From: Phytophthora hibernalis
Lineage: Eukaryota; Oomycota; Peronosporomycetes; Peronosporales; Peronosporaceae
Reading direction: 5' to 3'
DNA: 64,000 bases
Assembly (NCBI GenBank): GCA_012656075.1
Contig: JAAKBF010000200.1
Location: 62,001-126,000, forward strand
The notes beneath the pieces were generated by a model. It was given only the letters and a program-made list of their open reading frames with translations, did not search any database and was not told where the DNA came from. Below are positions 42,625 to 54,870 of this stretch, piece after piece. Position numbers and translations under genes: made by a program. Every line of letters begins with the position of its first letter. Positions within the stretch are counted from its first letter, which is position 1.

Positions 42625-44053
42625 GAGCAGCCTCCGGAGCCGACATAATCCGCTTGACGAGCTTGACCACGTCCGCGTGGCAGTCTACGGTGTCGCCCAT
42701 GACTGCAAACACCATGTCTTCGTGTGCAAGCGCTCACTTCGCAGTACACCACGGCTTGGCCTGCTTCTTTCTGGAAAGTGCCAACCATTGTGAGCAAGTG
42801 AGGACTAATTCCATCGTTTTGTGGGCAATCATACCAGGTTGTAAGCAAGCTTCTTTGACGAACTCGTCGGAACAACCGTATCATCCTCTCCGTGAAGCAG
42901 GAAAAAAGGTGGAAGTGCAAATGCTGCGGAGACCAACAGAGCCCGTTACCTTAGTCAACTTCGTAGCACGTGCAAAAAGAACGTTACCTGCGCCTCTCCC
43001 TGCAACGAGAGCTGTCGGGCTGTACTTGTTGAAGTTACCCATGCCCAGCATAGCAGGCTTCATCGACGAGATCTCGTGCACTCCTGTAAGCGATTGCAGG
43101 TTTTCGGTCGGTCGGTAAGCTTTATATACAATGAAGACATCAACTGCGTGCGTCTTACCGTTAAGCGGGCCTACAGCACGTTCGCTCTCGAAGATGTAAT
43201 GATCTGAGATGTCGTACGGCCCGGAAAGTCCGATGAATCCTCGCACGTAGTTGGCGATCTCCTTCTGCTTCGCAGCCTGCGGATACGTAGCCCAGTTAGT
43301 TGTTCCATCGCCGCAGTAATGCACTCCACGCCATACCTGTGGGTCGTTGGCAGCAACACGAAGGGCCGAGTTGACAAGCGCCAGTGCCCCCACATGTGCG
43401 CCAGAAGAATGTCCACTCAGAAAGAGTTTGCTGTAGTCTCCACCAAGCGCGCGGCAGTTGTCCGCGACCCAAAAGACCTACCACAGAGTCACCAACACGT
43501 TAGCTGCAGCAAAGTGAAGGCGACTGTGAGTCTCTTACAGCGTTCTCGATGTCCTCGTTCATATCCACCATAGATCCATTGGGGAACGTCCTGTAGTTGA
43601 CGACAGCCACCAAGAACCCATGCGAGGCCAGATACTCCCCACGAGCGCGTACTGCCACTTGTGTCCGAAAGACCAGGCTCCGCCGTGCATGAAGACCAGC
43701 ACCGGCTTCTTTGACCCCTCCTGCACCCCATACACGTCCAACGTGTTGCGCTCGTGAGGTCCGTAGCGGCAGTTGGTGCGTGCGTCCAGGGGCGTCCACA
43801 GCAGCAAACGGCCGATCCTCACTGCTAGCTGAGGCTTCACCAGGCACAAAAGGTACTCGGAGCTGGCGATGAGCTGCCCCACTGTCGTGTACTTGAACGC
43901 AGCCAGCGCGTGCTCGGGCCAGGACAGACGCGGCTCATTCTGCTGCAGAAGCGCGTGCTGCTGTTGGAGGTTGCGCCCAGTGTTCCGGAGGTACGCGAGC
44001 AGCGCCACCACAATCGCCACTCGCCGCGGATCAAGACGCTGCAGCTCTGCCAT
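42572..44053 (-). CDS. Alpha/beta hydrolase, isoprenylcysteine methylesterase-like
   Basis: Met 44053 (MAELQRLDPRRVAIVVAL) starts a region with a hydrophobic N-terminal segment. The esterase domain has the oxyanion motif FMHGGAWSFG, VVNYRTFPNGSMVDMNEDI, the nucleophile elbow LSGHSSGAHVGALALVN, FIGLSGPYDISDHY, and the acid residue in LLHGEDDTVVP. The ending LVKRIMSAPEAA precedes the stop at 42572. The order matches plant and animal ICME/arylformamidase-type esterases. At least five GT-AG introns are visible; for example NDPQ and PLNG are followed by GTATGG and GTAAGA donors. One frame change lies near 43650 and one near 42710, which could be unmodelled splice sites. Substrate unknown. Confidence 0.75.
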
Positions 44054-44221
44054 TCTGGGTTAACGTTACGACAACCAAATGGTCAAAAACGATGCGCTGA
44101 CAGGGATGAAGACATCGTTCGGGTCGAATCTCGTTGAAATGCAATTATGAACGACTGGACGTTCGTACTCCTGGCTGCCTGCCACTCCTTTCGACCACCT
44201 GACCTGCTACAGTACTGCTGC

Positions 44222-45619
44222 TCAGTATGGCACGTACTGCAGCTCATGACAGTTGTTGAACTGGGTGACGTCGCTAGAGATGAACTTGGCCAGTGGATCG
44301 ATGCCTGAGAAGTTTTTCCACTGCTCGAACGTCCGCTTCGTGCCCAGCGTGAACTTGTCGAGATCTGTGCGGTCGAAGTCCTGCTTCGTGACGGCAAGCC
44401 GAGACTATAACGAATACGGCGCTTGACGGCTGCTGTATTACGTACCGCTCGCTCCAGTCGCGCTCCCATACGACCTTCCGCTTCTCGTACCAGTGGTACG
44501 CGATGTCTTCCGAGGGCACGTAGAAGTCGAAGCCAGCCGTCCACAGCCGTGTTGCGCGCGAGTACTCCTCGCCGTGGAAAAGGTACGGTGTATGCGGGTC
44601 GTTGCGCACCTCCTTGGCCTGCCTGCAGCCGCCGAAGTTGAAGCCGCCAGCGAGCTGCGACATCAGCCGCGGCTTGGGCGTGTCCATCTTGTCGATCCAC
44701 ATAGGCGCCGCGTACTGCACCATCGAGTCTGCGTCCTGCGTCTCAATACGGGACATGCACATGAGCTGCACCTTGTCGTCCACGTCGTGCTTGGTCAGGT
44801 GCTCTGTGGACTTTGGGTAGACGGAGATGATGGCGTTGGGATTCTCGAGCGAGTCCCACTGGGCAATGATTTTCTCGTCCCAATCAGGGATGAAGATCAG
44901 GTGCGAGTCGATGGTCATGCAGAAGTCCTCATCCGTGATGGCCTTCTCCGTCTCGTACCGTGCAGCCGTGGGTCCCTGCCTCATCAATCACCCCATCAGA
45001 TGGACAAGCATCAAGCAGCAATTGATCTCCCTACCGTCGCATTCACAGCGTCGATCTGGGACGACACAATCTGCGAGCGGCGGCAGAATTCCTCCCCACG
45101 AGCTCGCAAAAGTGCTCGACGCACGGTCGCTCCTTCTCCGCCGGGTAGATCTGGTCGTAGATGCTGATGCGTAGGTGGTCGGGCGCCACTGCGTTGTCGA
45201 AGATCGAGCGCAGCGTCTCCGAGCACCTTCAGACAACGCACACACACATGGTCACTACTACTGCAACTCTTAAACCAAGGGGAGAGGAAGGACCAGCGCC
45301 AACCTCATCGAGTCGCGGTAGTTGGCCACAAGGATCATGGTATTACGGCCGTTGACGATGGAGGGTGCGTCTGTGTGCTCTGCTGAGGCGTCTGTGGGCT
45401 GCGCCACTTGGTGGTCGGCACGTAACTGGACGCTGCGGTTCTCGACGGGGACGTTAGCGGCATATTCCTGCAGGTACAGGAACTCGTAGAGTACCACGAC
45501 GAGGCAGAGAATGGGAAGAGCATGAGGACCGACATACGCAGGTCCCATCCGGCGCCTCGACGCGCGTCTCCGCGGGTGCTCACGCGCCCGAACGGCTGGA
45601 AGCCTCCTCCTGCCTTCAT
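44222..45619 (-). CDS. Gnt1-like GlcNAc-transferase, type II membrane protein
   Basis: It resembles the family of UDP-GlcNAc: hydroxyproline transferases (Skp1 Gnt1), which glycosylate Ser/Thr/Hyp residues. From Met 45619 (MKAGGGFQPFGRV) a short cytosolic tail precedes a membrane segment, LPILCLVVVLYEFLYLQEY, in the adjacent frame. The catalytic part reads TMILVANYRDS, ETLRSIFDNAVAPDHLRISI, then after an intron TDEDFCMTIDSHLIFIPDWD (the DSH metal motif), GGFNFGGCRQAKEV and LFHGEEYSRATRLWTAGFD. The last exon ends FNNCHELQYVPY with the stop at 44222. Three introns fit GT-AG rules. A one-base shift near 45545 at the membrane segment needs checking. Confidence 0.75.
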
Positions 45620-46175
45620 TCTGCCAGCAGCTTCGTCGTCTCGTACACGTCAGGGAAATCCATATGCTGGTTACCCTACATTAGGACCGCCTAGGCTAGG
45701 TCAAGTGGTTCTGATGGCGTTCCTGCAACGTTACTGAAGTTGCATCAAGGATCTGTAGCAGCTTGGTCTTTTAGCAACGTAATTTGGGAATGGGATCGCG
45801 TCTTCAGGGTTCAACAATAAAGGCATTTTTGCCTATTTCCTTTATTAACCTTTTAGAGGTACTCTCAAATCCTTAACCCTTTCGTGCTCAACTGGGGAAT
45901 TTTGCCCCTTTCATGCTGTTTTTAATACCTGCGAGTAAAAGTGCTATCAATGGGGGCAGAATGCCCCACTTGACGCAAGTTCAAGCTGACAGCTTACCTG
46001 GTTTTATAACTGCCAATCAAAATACCCTCCCGTGCCCCGTTTTTGATGTCGTATTTACTATGTACTCCGTGACAAACGACTGGATGTTATTGATTGCCAT
46101 ACTATAACTAAACTAAGGGCCGTTCTTAAATTCCCGCTCCCACGTCCCGGGACCATATACTGCATTCTGATTGGC
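45620..46175. other. Intergenic interval without a gene
   Basis: No coding signal. It lies upstream of the Gnt1-like gene and should contain its promoter. A CCAAT-type box (complement of TGATTGGCT) is at about 46168. Confidence 0.5.
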
Positions 46176-47353
46176 TCAGACATTCAGTGAGACAGGGTCA
46201 AATCTCCCGAGCCCGTGCCAGCTGGCGCAGAATGTGTCAACCGCGTCGATCACTCGGCTTTTGCCGGTGCCACCGGCACCGCCGATGAGCATCAGTAGCT
46301 GATCATCACGAAAGCGCGCCTCAAAATTCTCTGTGCGGTAGCCACCGCCGTTACCATGAACGCTGCCAAGCTCTTGACGGAGAAAGCGTTGGAGAAGCGA
46401 GGTCACGATGAGGGTGAATGCTGCGTGTTGCCGCTCGTTGAGCGTGAACGCTCGAGAGACGTCTTCAATAGATGCGTAAGGCCGGAGCGGTGGAGGCGTC
46501 TGTGTCGGCGGCTGCGTCGGTGGCGACCACTCCCGGACGCACTCGAGGGCGCTTGCAATCAGCTGGACGACTTCAGTGGGTCTCTCGTTCCGGAACAGCT
46601 CCGAGCGCTGCGGTTCGGTCTCGTCATTGGAGGTGTCAGTGACGAATCGCTGCAGCTCGTCGATTGACAAGTCAAACGTTGAGCTACGGTTGCGCAGGTG
46701 TGCGGCTGTGCCCACCGTCCTCTGTGCGGTCGTGCTTAGTAAATTATGATATTCCCCGCTTGAGAGAGAGGATCCCGAGTTCGGGAAGATCGGCAACGTC
46801 GACTCGAGAGCGGATGCAACTGCGCTTTCGTCGTCGAAAAATGACAAAAGGCATCGCATTCAGCAGCAACTGGACCCATCAATTCGCTCGCGTCCGTACG
46901 GTCGAGTGCTGCGTCGAAGTCGTTGCGCGTCCCGAGTTCGTCGCTGTCGGTGGCGTTGTCGGCGACGAGCTGGCCAACCTCGCTCAACTCGGTACACTCC
47001 GTTGACTGGTTAGCGGCGCGATAGTAGTCGTCCATGTTGGCCATGATCTCGCGCGTAAAGCTCGTGCGCGTGGGTTACCATTGCACGAACGCGTTGACCC
47101 ATTCAGCGCTATCCGTCGAGTCGGTCACAAGGTCTGTTACGGCTCGAAATGGCTTAAACAACACCAACGCGCACTGGTGACGTGAAGCGGTCTGGCTCTT
47201 GTAGAGCTTCACCAATCGGAGGCGACATGAAGATCCAAAGATCACGATTGATGGATCGCGACTTGAGAGCTGCAGCTGTGTCTGGTTACATCCGGTAGTG
47301 TGACATCTGGGCGAGACCCGACCGTTGTACCAACAACTGGGTACACACCGACC
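46176..47353 (-). pseudogene. PIF1/Helitron-like helicase remnant
   Basis: From about 47340 the minus strand reads FGSSCRLRLVKLYKSQTASR, LVLFKPFRAVTDLVTD and DSAEWVNAFVQW. An in-frame stop (about 47076) comes before MANMDDYYRAANQSTECTEL. After a frame change near 46850 it continues to LNERQHAAFTLIVTSLLQRF and the P-loop LMLIGGAGGTGKSRVIDAVD, stopping at 46176. Such helicases are the C-terminal part of Helitron Rep/helicase proteins. Later helicase motifs and any HUH nuclease are absent. The upstream end is cut by the 5' LTR of gypsy-3. Confidence 0.75.
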
Positions 47354-48191
47354 TGATTCGTCTAGCACGATCATTCCGACACGCGATCTGGTGCAGTCAT
47401 TCTAATACGCAATCAGGTTCAATCATTGGGACACGCGATCTGCCAACTCGCGATCTGCGGGGGTTGATCTGGGGCAATCTTTTCGATACGGGCGATCACA
47501 TGGATTGTGGGTACAATGGAGCTATCAATTCGTTACGGTACCGCGATCTTGGTACATAATATCAGGTTCAAGGTACAATGCGCAAACGGGAAGCACGCCA
47601 GAGGGATAGGAAGAGAGCGAAATGGGGAGAGAACTTTAGGGCCTTTACTTTGGTATAATTGATTCCAATTTGCCTTGCAAGACGCAAGTGTTTTCTAGAC
47701 TACTGGGGAAGGAGGTACATTGGCCTACCCGAAGAAGAACTCGCCACATCGACCAAGAACACGACATACACCTGGATAGCTTGGCCAGCGTACGCTCGCA
47801 CATCAATCTCACCACAAGATCCCGCCAAGAGGAGGCGACAAACAACGGAAAGGGCTACAACAGCACAAGAAAATGATACACCCCACGCGATCGGCTAGAG
47901 CCAAGACTCGATCGCAGCACACCGACGACCGCGTGAAGAATACCCGCGTGGTCGTCACCCACCCAGACCCCGGAAGGAGCAACCAAGCTCCAACCTCCGC
48001 CTTGGTCACCACTGAACGTCTTCGCGAACACCGGAAGAGCGTAACCCGCCCAGCCGTCGGGTACACAAGGTGACTACAAGATTTCGATCGCGCCAGATCA
48101 ACGGAGTACCCCCTCCGACAGTCGGCAGTCCGGGCATACCGTGCGCAAGCTTCGACCGCGTCAGCAATTTTCGTGAAGCATCTTCACCACA
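47354..48191 (+). repeat. 5' LTR of gypsy-3
   Basis: Identity with the right copy starts at TTCGTCTAGCACG (47357; TG at 47354) and ends at CACCACA (48191). Roughly 98% identical to 58154-58991 by eye, including two compensating one-base indels. The LTRs are young relative to the decay of the interior. Confidence 0.85.
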
Positions 48192-48198
48192 ATGATGC

Positions 48199-50430
48199 GT
48201 GTTCGGATCTTCTGGTGATTCACAGGGATTTCACCGTGAGTCCACCGAAGAAGATGTCAAGATCAAGACGGAACCAGGGAATGAGTCGTCGACGGAAGAT
48301 GGATCGCCGCCGACGACGTTGAAAACGCCAGGATCAACTGATCTCCAGAGCGCCGGGAGGAGCTCTGACGATGTGAAGGAGGAAGGTTCAGCGATGGACC
48401 TAGAAGAAAAGCCTCAAACCCCTCCACGGGTCCTTCGGGGACCCCGCGGATCACGATGCGAATCGCGATCCGCCGGAGGAGGATCCGACTGTGAAAACCG
48501 AAGGACCTTCATGCACCAAAACGCCCCCGTCTCACGCTCGACATCGAAGAAGAAGAAGTCGAAGGCCTCGCGCAAGAAACTGAAGGCACCGGAGTCCGAA
48601 ACCGAAGAGCAAGAGAATCCCCAGGTGTGGACGGATGATCTGCTGGAGTCTGCGTTCCACTACAAGAGCCTGTACAGACTCATGCACGAGAACCCGGTAA
48701 TGAAGATCATGCGTCCGAAGCCGATTGGAGAACTGCAAGGCCCAGTGAAGGCACCGAGGGACGAATCCAACAAACTCGATGCGGTAAAGATCCTGATGCG
48801 TACGCCGAAAGAGGCAGGGATCGTCCTCGGCTCCTTTGACGCGAACGACTTGTTCGATTTGGAGTTGCCAGAGATCAGGGAAGCAACGTTGAACCTCTAC
48901 GCCAGACTGGCCCCACTGTAGGCAGCGTCGTCCCAGTTCAACAAGAAGAATCCCCACCAACTCGTAGCCGAGCAGGATCGTCACAGTATGCATCCGCCAC
49001 ATCGGAAGCGGGTTCAGAAACGGACAGCTTGGTGGAGTTGCAACAGATGACGTTGGGGCCGGAGGGTGCCGCCGCGCTCCAGTCGTGGAAGAGCGACCAC
49101 GACGGGGTCGATTTCCCTACGATCCCCAAACCAACGGCCACAATCGCCACCAACCTCCACGATGGGAACAACAACTCCCACGTTCTCCAGATCAATCCCA
49201 CTCCAAGCGGCGCCGGCACCTCTGCAGTAGTTTTTCGGCGCCATGGAACGGTTCTTGAAAGAACAGCAGCAAACGTCCACGATCACACCGGTCGCCGCAA
49301 CCCAACCGCTGGCTGCCACGAAAGCGCCGGAAACCCCAAAATGTTGATATGGAGTCGGTGGGATCCGTCCATTCGCACCCGAGCGAGTACGACCCGGACG
49401 ATTTGAGCGTCGGCGTCCCACTGCGCGCAGCAGTCGCGTCCGCTGACGCCATCGGAACAGGAACGATTGCAGCAACTCGAATCCGAGTCTCAGCAATCTC
49501 GGACCTGAAGGAATTCTCTGGGAAATATCAGGATAAGGCCGAGCTAGGAGCTGGTTCAGCAAGATGAAGTCAGCCGTTGTCCGCGATCAGGCCCCGGGTG
49601 TCTGGGTTTTGGGGACTTGCTCATCGGACCTGCGCGCAACTGGTACCGACAGCTGAGTCGGACGACGCGCAGGGAATGGAAGGGTTTGTCCAAGAGTTTT
49701 CAAATCCAGTACTGCGGACGTGGCGTGTCCGTCGCGAGACAATATTACCAAGCGCGGAAGAGATCGGATGAGTCGCCGTTGTAATACTTGCACCGCCTGA
49801 ACGTCGCCGGGTTGCGAGCACAGCTCTTGATCAAAGACGCATCAGTGGAAGTCCGCCGTGAACACGTCGATCACTTCATCGAAACACTCGACGACCGCGA
49901 CCTAGCCGGTCAACTAGCGCTGCTGAGGATCCCGGATGCAGACACGTTGGAGGAAACGTTGCGATCCCGGAAACGTGCGAAGGCGCGACAAGGGAAGATG
50001 GCGTACGGGTCAATCAAGCCGAAACCAAAGGCGCCAACGCGCGCTGCTTCATCCGCTAACGCTCGTGCTGTCCGTGCAATCCGTGCGACTGCTGATCCCA
50101 GCGACTCAGAACTGGATATGAGCGGATCGGAAGGAAACGGAGACCTGGAAATGGTCTACTGCGGATCAACCCACGCGATCGCGGCCGGAACAAGATCAAT
50201 GACGCACCAACTGAGACACGAACGCTCGCCAAACGAGTCGTCCGTCTGCGCCGCTGGAAGGAGAAGATCCTCCAAAACCTTGCTCCCATTGCGGGTCATC
50301 GAAGCACACCGATCTTGGTTGCTAGCAGCGTCTGACGTGCGAGAAGTGTGGCAAGAAGGGTCACCCAACCGATCGCTGCCTCTTTATCTGCAAGGCCTGT
50401 GGTGAGATCCACAGAGCCGGAGAATGCCCG
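48199..50430 (+). pseudogene. Gypsy-3 gag with zinc knuckles
   Basis: The first frame (to 48921; first in-frame Met at 48394) is acidic and low-complexity, with a lysine patch (KKKKSKASRKKLKAP). Its end reads LLESAFHYKSLYRLMHENPV and LELPEIREATLNLYARL. Several frame changes follow, with recognisable pieces LKEFSGKYQDK, then ARSWFSKMKSAVVRDQAPG. A clean frame (49788-50405) then carries VEVRREHVDHFIETLDDRDL and TLEETLRSRKRAKARQGKM. Finally CEKCGKKGHPTDRC and CKACGEIHRAGEC form two zinc knuckles just before the protease. Gag binds and packages the element RNA. At least five frame changes. Confidence 0.75.
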
Positions 50431-51290
50431 ATGGAAGCGTTCTACAACTTGATCTTCTTGTATGGAGAGTCGCGAGGATATTGGAAATACCACGTGCCGG
50501 ACAAGAATTTCCAGAAGGCGAAAGCCGTGGGGAAGATCAATAACGAAAAAGCCACATTGCTATTTGACAGCGGCGCCGAGGTGTCCATTTTGGACGCCGC
50601 CTTTGATCATAAGGCTGGATACAACGTGGACAACGGTCAAGAGTTGGAGTGTGAAGGAATCTTGGAAATGGATTTCATGGTGCCAGCGGGCATCCGCCTC
50701 GATCTCGCCGACGGATCACTGAGTCTTCCAGACGAAGTGCGAATTCAGTTAGCCGGTCGACGTCCACTCTACAGCGAGAAGGTGTTACGGATCGTGGTGA
50801 CAGAATACTGGAACCTTGAAGTTGGAGGATCGATCGGGGTCCGGAAAGACTTCATCCTGTCGAGCCACCGGAAGTTGTGGGTTACTCGAGGTGGACGCTG
50901 GGTGACAAGCTTGGTGGCCGGACTGGGAGGACTCGATACCTAAAGATCACGAGCATCAGGGATCAGGAGGTAACGTTGCATGATGACACCTGTGTCGGCA
51001 CGTGGCTCGAAGGAGGACGCGTACCTCGAGCCCCTGGGTTTGTGCTGGTCGGATCGCGCCGGTATGCAGAGTGGCAGAGCCTGGCGTTCCAAGCCACCAC
51101 CGACCGACAATCTGAAGATGAGCAGCATCTGGAACCTGACGGACCAATGGTGGGCCGGCCGATGTACGAAACGCCGACGAAAATATTGCGACGTGACTCC
51201 AACACAAGGAGGCCGGTTGTTGCCCAGATCATGGTACCACCCCCAGTCGAAGCCGAACCGAGGGTGGTTACGAAACGGGTGAAGTAGGCA
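50431..51290 (+). pseudogene. Gypsy-3 aspartic protease region
   Basis: A frame from 50431 follows directly on the zinc knuckles. It reads KAVGKINNEKATLLFDSGAE, with the DSG active site of retroviral-type proteases, then VSILDAAFDHKAGY and LDLADGSLSLPDEVRIQLAG. It ends VTSLVAGLGGLDT at 50943. The linker towards RT continues in another frame (50877-51287, EPRVVTKRVK). It would cleave the Gag-Pol polyprotein. The catalytic motif is intact, but the frame is broken downstream. Confidence 0.75.
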
Positions 51291-51623
51291 GATGAATCAG
51301 GCTATCATGACGCGAAGAATCCTCCGGCAGATTGCAATGAGGGAGACGACGAAGCGGCTCCGGATCAAGAAGAAACCCAGTCTCAACCTGAGAAACCGCC
51401 GATCGCCAAGCCAGAGAACGCCGACGATGAGGAAGTATGTTATCACGAAGGAGGAGACCTCTTCGCGGAAGACGTGGAGAGGCAGATGGCCGTCTTGCTA
51501 GAGGTGATGACCGCTACCGACGAAGTAACGATCGAGGACATCCAGGTGGGTGATCCCGAATCGAACACCCCGAGGAAATTGATCGTCTGCGGCAGATCAT
51601 CTGGCGAGGGCGCCACCTCCTGA

Positions 51624-52045
51624 TTGGGAAGGGAAACGCGCTCCCACCAGCGGCCGTCGGCGCAGTCTGCGATATCGACGTCGGAGGAGCAGGTCCCGTT
51701 GCGCAGCGTCCGGCGCGTTGCCCCACAGTTCCGTGAGAAGCTGTCGGATTTGATCAAGAGTCTGATCTCTGCGAAGATGATCAAGCCATCAACTTCGCCA
51801 TCGGCGTCTCCGATCGTGATCATCATCAAGAAGAACGGTGTCGACATCCGGATCTGTATCGACTACAGACTAGTAAATGGGCTGACACGTTTGATGATGT
51901 ACCCCATGCCTATAATTAACGATCTCTTGGAAGACCTGGACAAAGTGCTCTGGTATTGTTCCCTCGATATGGCGAGTGGTGTCTATGACCGAACGGACTC
52001 GAAAGATATCTGCCTTCATCGCGCCTTTCGGCCTCTTAGAGTGGA
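51624..52045 (+). pseudogene. Gypsy-3 reverse transcriptase, N-terminal part
   Basis: RT fingers and part of the palm: VRRVAPQFREKLSDLIKSLI, SPIVIIIKKNGVDIRICIDY, MYPMPIINDLLEDLDKVLWY and SLDMASGV, where the Asp is the first catalytic residue. A frame change near 51985 leads to MTERTRKISAFIAPFGLLEW. The text stops at the inversion junction (about 52045). The missing continuation (MPVGLKNAPQIYQRLIDNAL) lies at 54863 on the minus strand. Confidence 0.85.
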
Positions 52046-54870
52046 CTTCTTCCACTCTGTCCAAGTACAACCAGACTTGCGCACCAGCTATAATCTCGTG
52101 TTGTCGGAGGTCTTCGTTGGGCTCGTCCGCCCGCGATCGGCTCGCGGCTCGGAGTCGTTCGTTCACCTGCTCCCTCGCGCGCCCATAGTGATTCTGCACA
52201 TGATATCTCCACTGTCGACGCTCCCGATCGCGACGTCGCGTACTTCCCAGGGGCAATGCCGCTTCCAAAGTGGATCGTGGGTCAAGTAGAAAGGCGTATC
52301 CCCGCGCAGGCGATCTTGGGCCGTGTTCAACGCGAACGTCAGACGTTCGGCATACTCGTCCCAGTCTTGTTGATTCACGTCTGCTACGTACATCTTAAGC
52401 GCGCGAGTCAGCGTCTGCACCATCCTTTCGGCCGTTCCGTTTGCATGAGGTCTATACGCCATCGTAGCCCTCTGTTTTTGTCCCACAATCCGGCTGAATG
52501 CGCGGAAGAAATAGGACATAAACCCGGGTTCTCTGTCGTGCCGGATAGCTTCACTGGCGCCAAACCGACGGAACACGCATTCTTCGTAATTCTCTGCGAT
52601 CGTCTGGCCTGTCCTCACCTTCGCGATCACATACCCCGAGAACAGGTCGACCCATCTCTGTATTCCCCTTAAACGACTTTGGCAGCGACGGGATGTGATC
52701 CATCGCGATGATCTGAAAAGGGTACGTAGCCTGCAGGTTTCCCGACGATACACCTCTCACGAAGGGGCGTCCTTTCCTGTCTCACAATCCGTACAGTCTC
52801 CCACATAGCGCTGGACACTCTTGAACAGACCTCTCTAGTGAAAGTGCGCTCTGATCCGACGGTACGTTCTTCCGATTCCCTGCTGCCCTCCTTCCAAACT
52901 CGCATGATAATGGTGTAAGAAGTCTCGCTGCAGGGTCTCCGGCACTACGAACTTCGAGACCTCGTCTCGGTCTTCATCCGTCTCCGTCGACGGCGGGCTG
53001 TAGAGCAGCAGATCACTCTCGTCCAGCTCATAGTGGTCTGTGATCTTGGCGCACGTCTTGGCTTCCTTTGCAGTCAAGCCTCCAACGTCTCCCTTCAGGT
53101 ACGCTTTCAGATCGACTATCCACTTCTCTTCATTCTGGACTTGGACAATCCGCTCCCCTGTATATGCTGTACGATTGCTTCCTCCAGGGCCTTCGGTGGT
53201 GCCCTCCGACGTCGCGTCAATCTCGTTACAGCAGCTACGCGGGCGACATCGCTGTCATCCCTCGGCTTGAGAACCACGTCCGAGCGGTTGAGCGTGATCG
53301 ATTCTTGCCGATCTTCTTCCAAGGTAACCACAGTTCCTTCGTCGCGTTGAAGGGCGGGACTAGCTAACTTGTCTGCGCTTTGATTCCAATCTCGTTTCAT
53401 TCGTTCTTCGGCTACGTCCCGAGCCGATCCATCTTTCGCAGCAATTGCAAACCCGGAGCGTTGCACGCTATCTCGCCTCGCATTTGTCGGATCACCAAGT
53501 TGGAATCTCCGCAGATTACAATCCGCCCCTGTCTATGGTGGACAAAAGATCGAAACATAACAGAAGACCACGATATTCGGCCTCGCTCACAGTCAAATTG
53601 AGCGTGTACTCCGACGCGTCTGACACGATCGTCCATTGCGGCAGCTTCCAGATGATAGCACTGTGCGCTCCGCTGCTGCGTTTGACACGTGCTGATCCAT
53701 CGAAACTCGCGACTAGCAGGCTCTCCTCTTCTTCCACCGTACGCGGTGGCATAATGAACGTCCGCCGAGGCTCCTTCACGGGTGCAATCGCAATCAACCT
53801 CTCGTCGACTTCCTCGCGAGGGGTGATGCTTGCCGCGATGACTCACACGATCTCGTCGTCCCCTTTCGTACACTTCCTGATCTCCAAAGTCCATTCGGAC
53901 AGTATCGCGGCCCAGTTACCGAGTCGGCCTTGGGAACCGGTCGAGTTGACCAGCCAGGCTAAGGTCGAATGTCGAGACAGCACCAAGATCGATCTGGTGG
54001 TCAGAAGGGTGTAATTCACTTCAAGCATCCACAAGAGTGCCAAAACTTCCTTGTCGACGATTCCGTAGTTGATCTCGTTGGACTTCAACGTCCGGCTGGT
54101 GAACGTTACTGGCCAGTACACGCCATCATGCTCCTGCACGAGTGCCGCGAAGATCGCCCACTGGCTCGCATAGATTACGATTACCGGAGTCCGCTCAGGA
54201 TCGAAGTGTTTCAAGATCGGGGTGGACACGATGTCTGCCTTCAGCATCGTGAACGCAATCTTTGCTCGGGTCCAACGGTCGGCATCCTCTGCTGGTGGTT
54301 CCACGCCCCCAGCCCTTTGCCCCCGGAGTCGTTCTTCTTTTGACGTCCCATCTCGTATAAGTATGCTTATCGCAACTCGTACAAGACCGCCGCGTAAATC
54401 ACGAAGTCTTCGATGAAGCGGCTGTAATAGCTCAAAATCCCCAGGAAGGATTGCATCGATCGGAGCATGTGCGGAAACGGGAGATTGCCCAGAATTTTGA
54501 AGATATCTTTCGGGTTGGCTTCTAAACCTTCAGCAGATACCCGATGGCCCAGGTAGCCCACTTTCCGCCGCCCCCAGAAACACTTGACCACGCTGATCGA
54601 CAGATTCCAACGTTCACAAGCGTCCAACAACTTCTCGACTTTTTCGCACACCGTATCCCAAGTGGTTGCTGTCACCAGGATGTCGTCTATGTATGATCTT
54701 CTTCCCAGTACCGACGGCTTAGGTTCGGGTCTGGTTCACATGCTTCGAACACATCGATCGTCTTCGAGGGATCTTGATCAGCGCTGATTCAGAGGTATCC
54801 GTATAGCGCGTTGTCGATCAGCCTCTGGTAGATCTGTGGCGCGTTCTTCAAACCGACAGGCATACACGTA
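52046..54870 (-). pseudogene. Inverted pol block of gypsy-3: RT end, two RNase H domains, integrase
   Basis: On the minus strand the order is as follows. First is the RT remainder (MPVGLKNAPQIYQ, catalytic SYIDDILVTA at about 54690, GYLGHRVSAEGLEANP). The first RNase H is at 54304-53843 (WPVTFTSRTLKSNEINYGI, DKEVLALLWML). A second, archaeal-type RNase H lies at about 53800-53330 (LLVASFDGSARVKRS with D, LTVSEAEYRG with E, GDSNLVIRQ with D, NQSADKLAS with the last D). Next are the integrase zinc domain (HHYHASLEGGQQGIGRTYRR, about 52900) and the core (WVDLFSGYVIAKVR, ANGTAERMVQTLTRALK). It ends AGAQVWLYLDRVEE at 52046, which continues as YARKLAHMWHGPFRVVEM at 54871 on the plus strand. Several frame changes occur. 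Confidence 0.85.

Noticed and set aside
46176..46859. RXLR-type effector (an RFLRQE string occurs near 46370)
   Set aside because: There is no signal peptide and the string lies inside a PIF1/Helitron-like helicase. No convincing RXLR or CRN effector was found anywhere in the window.
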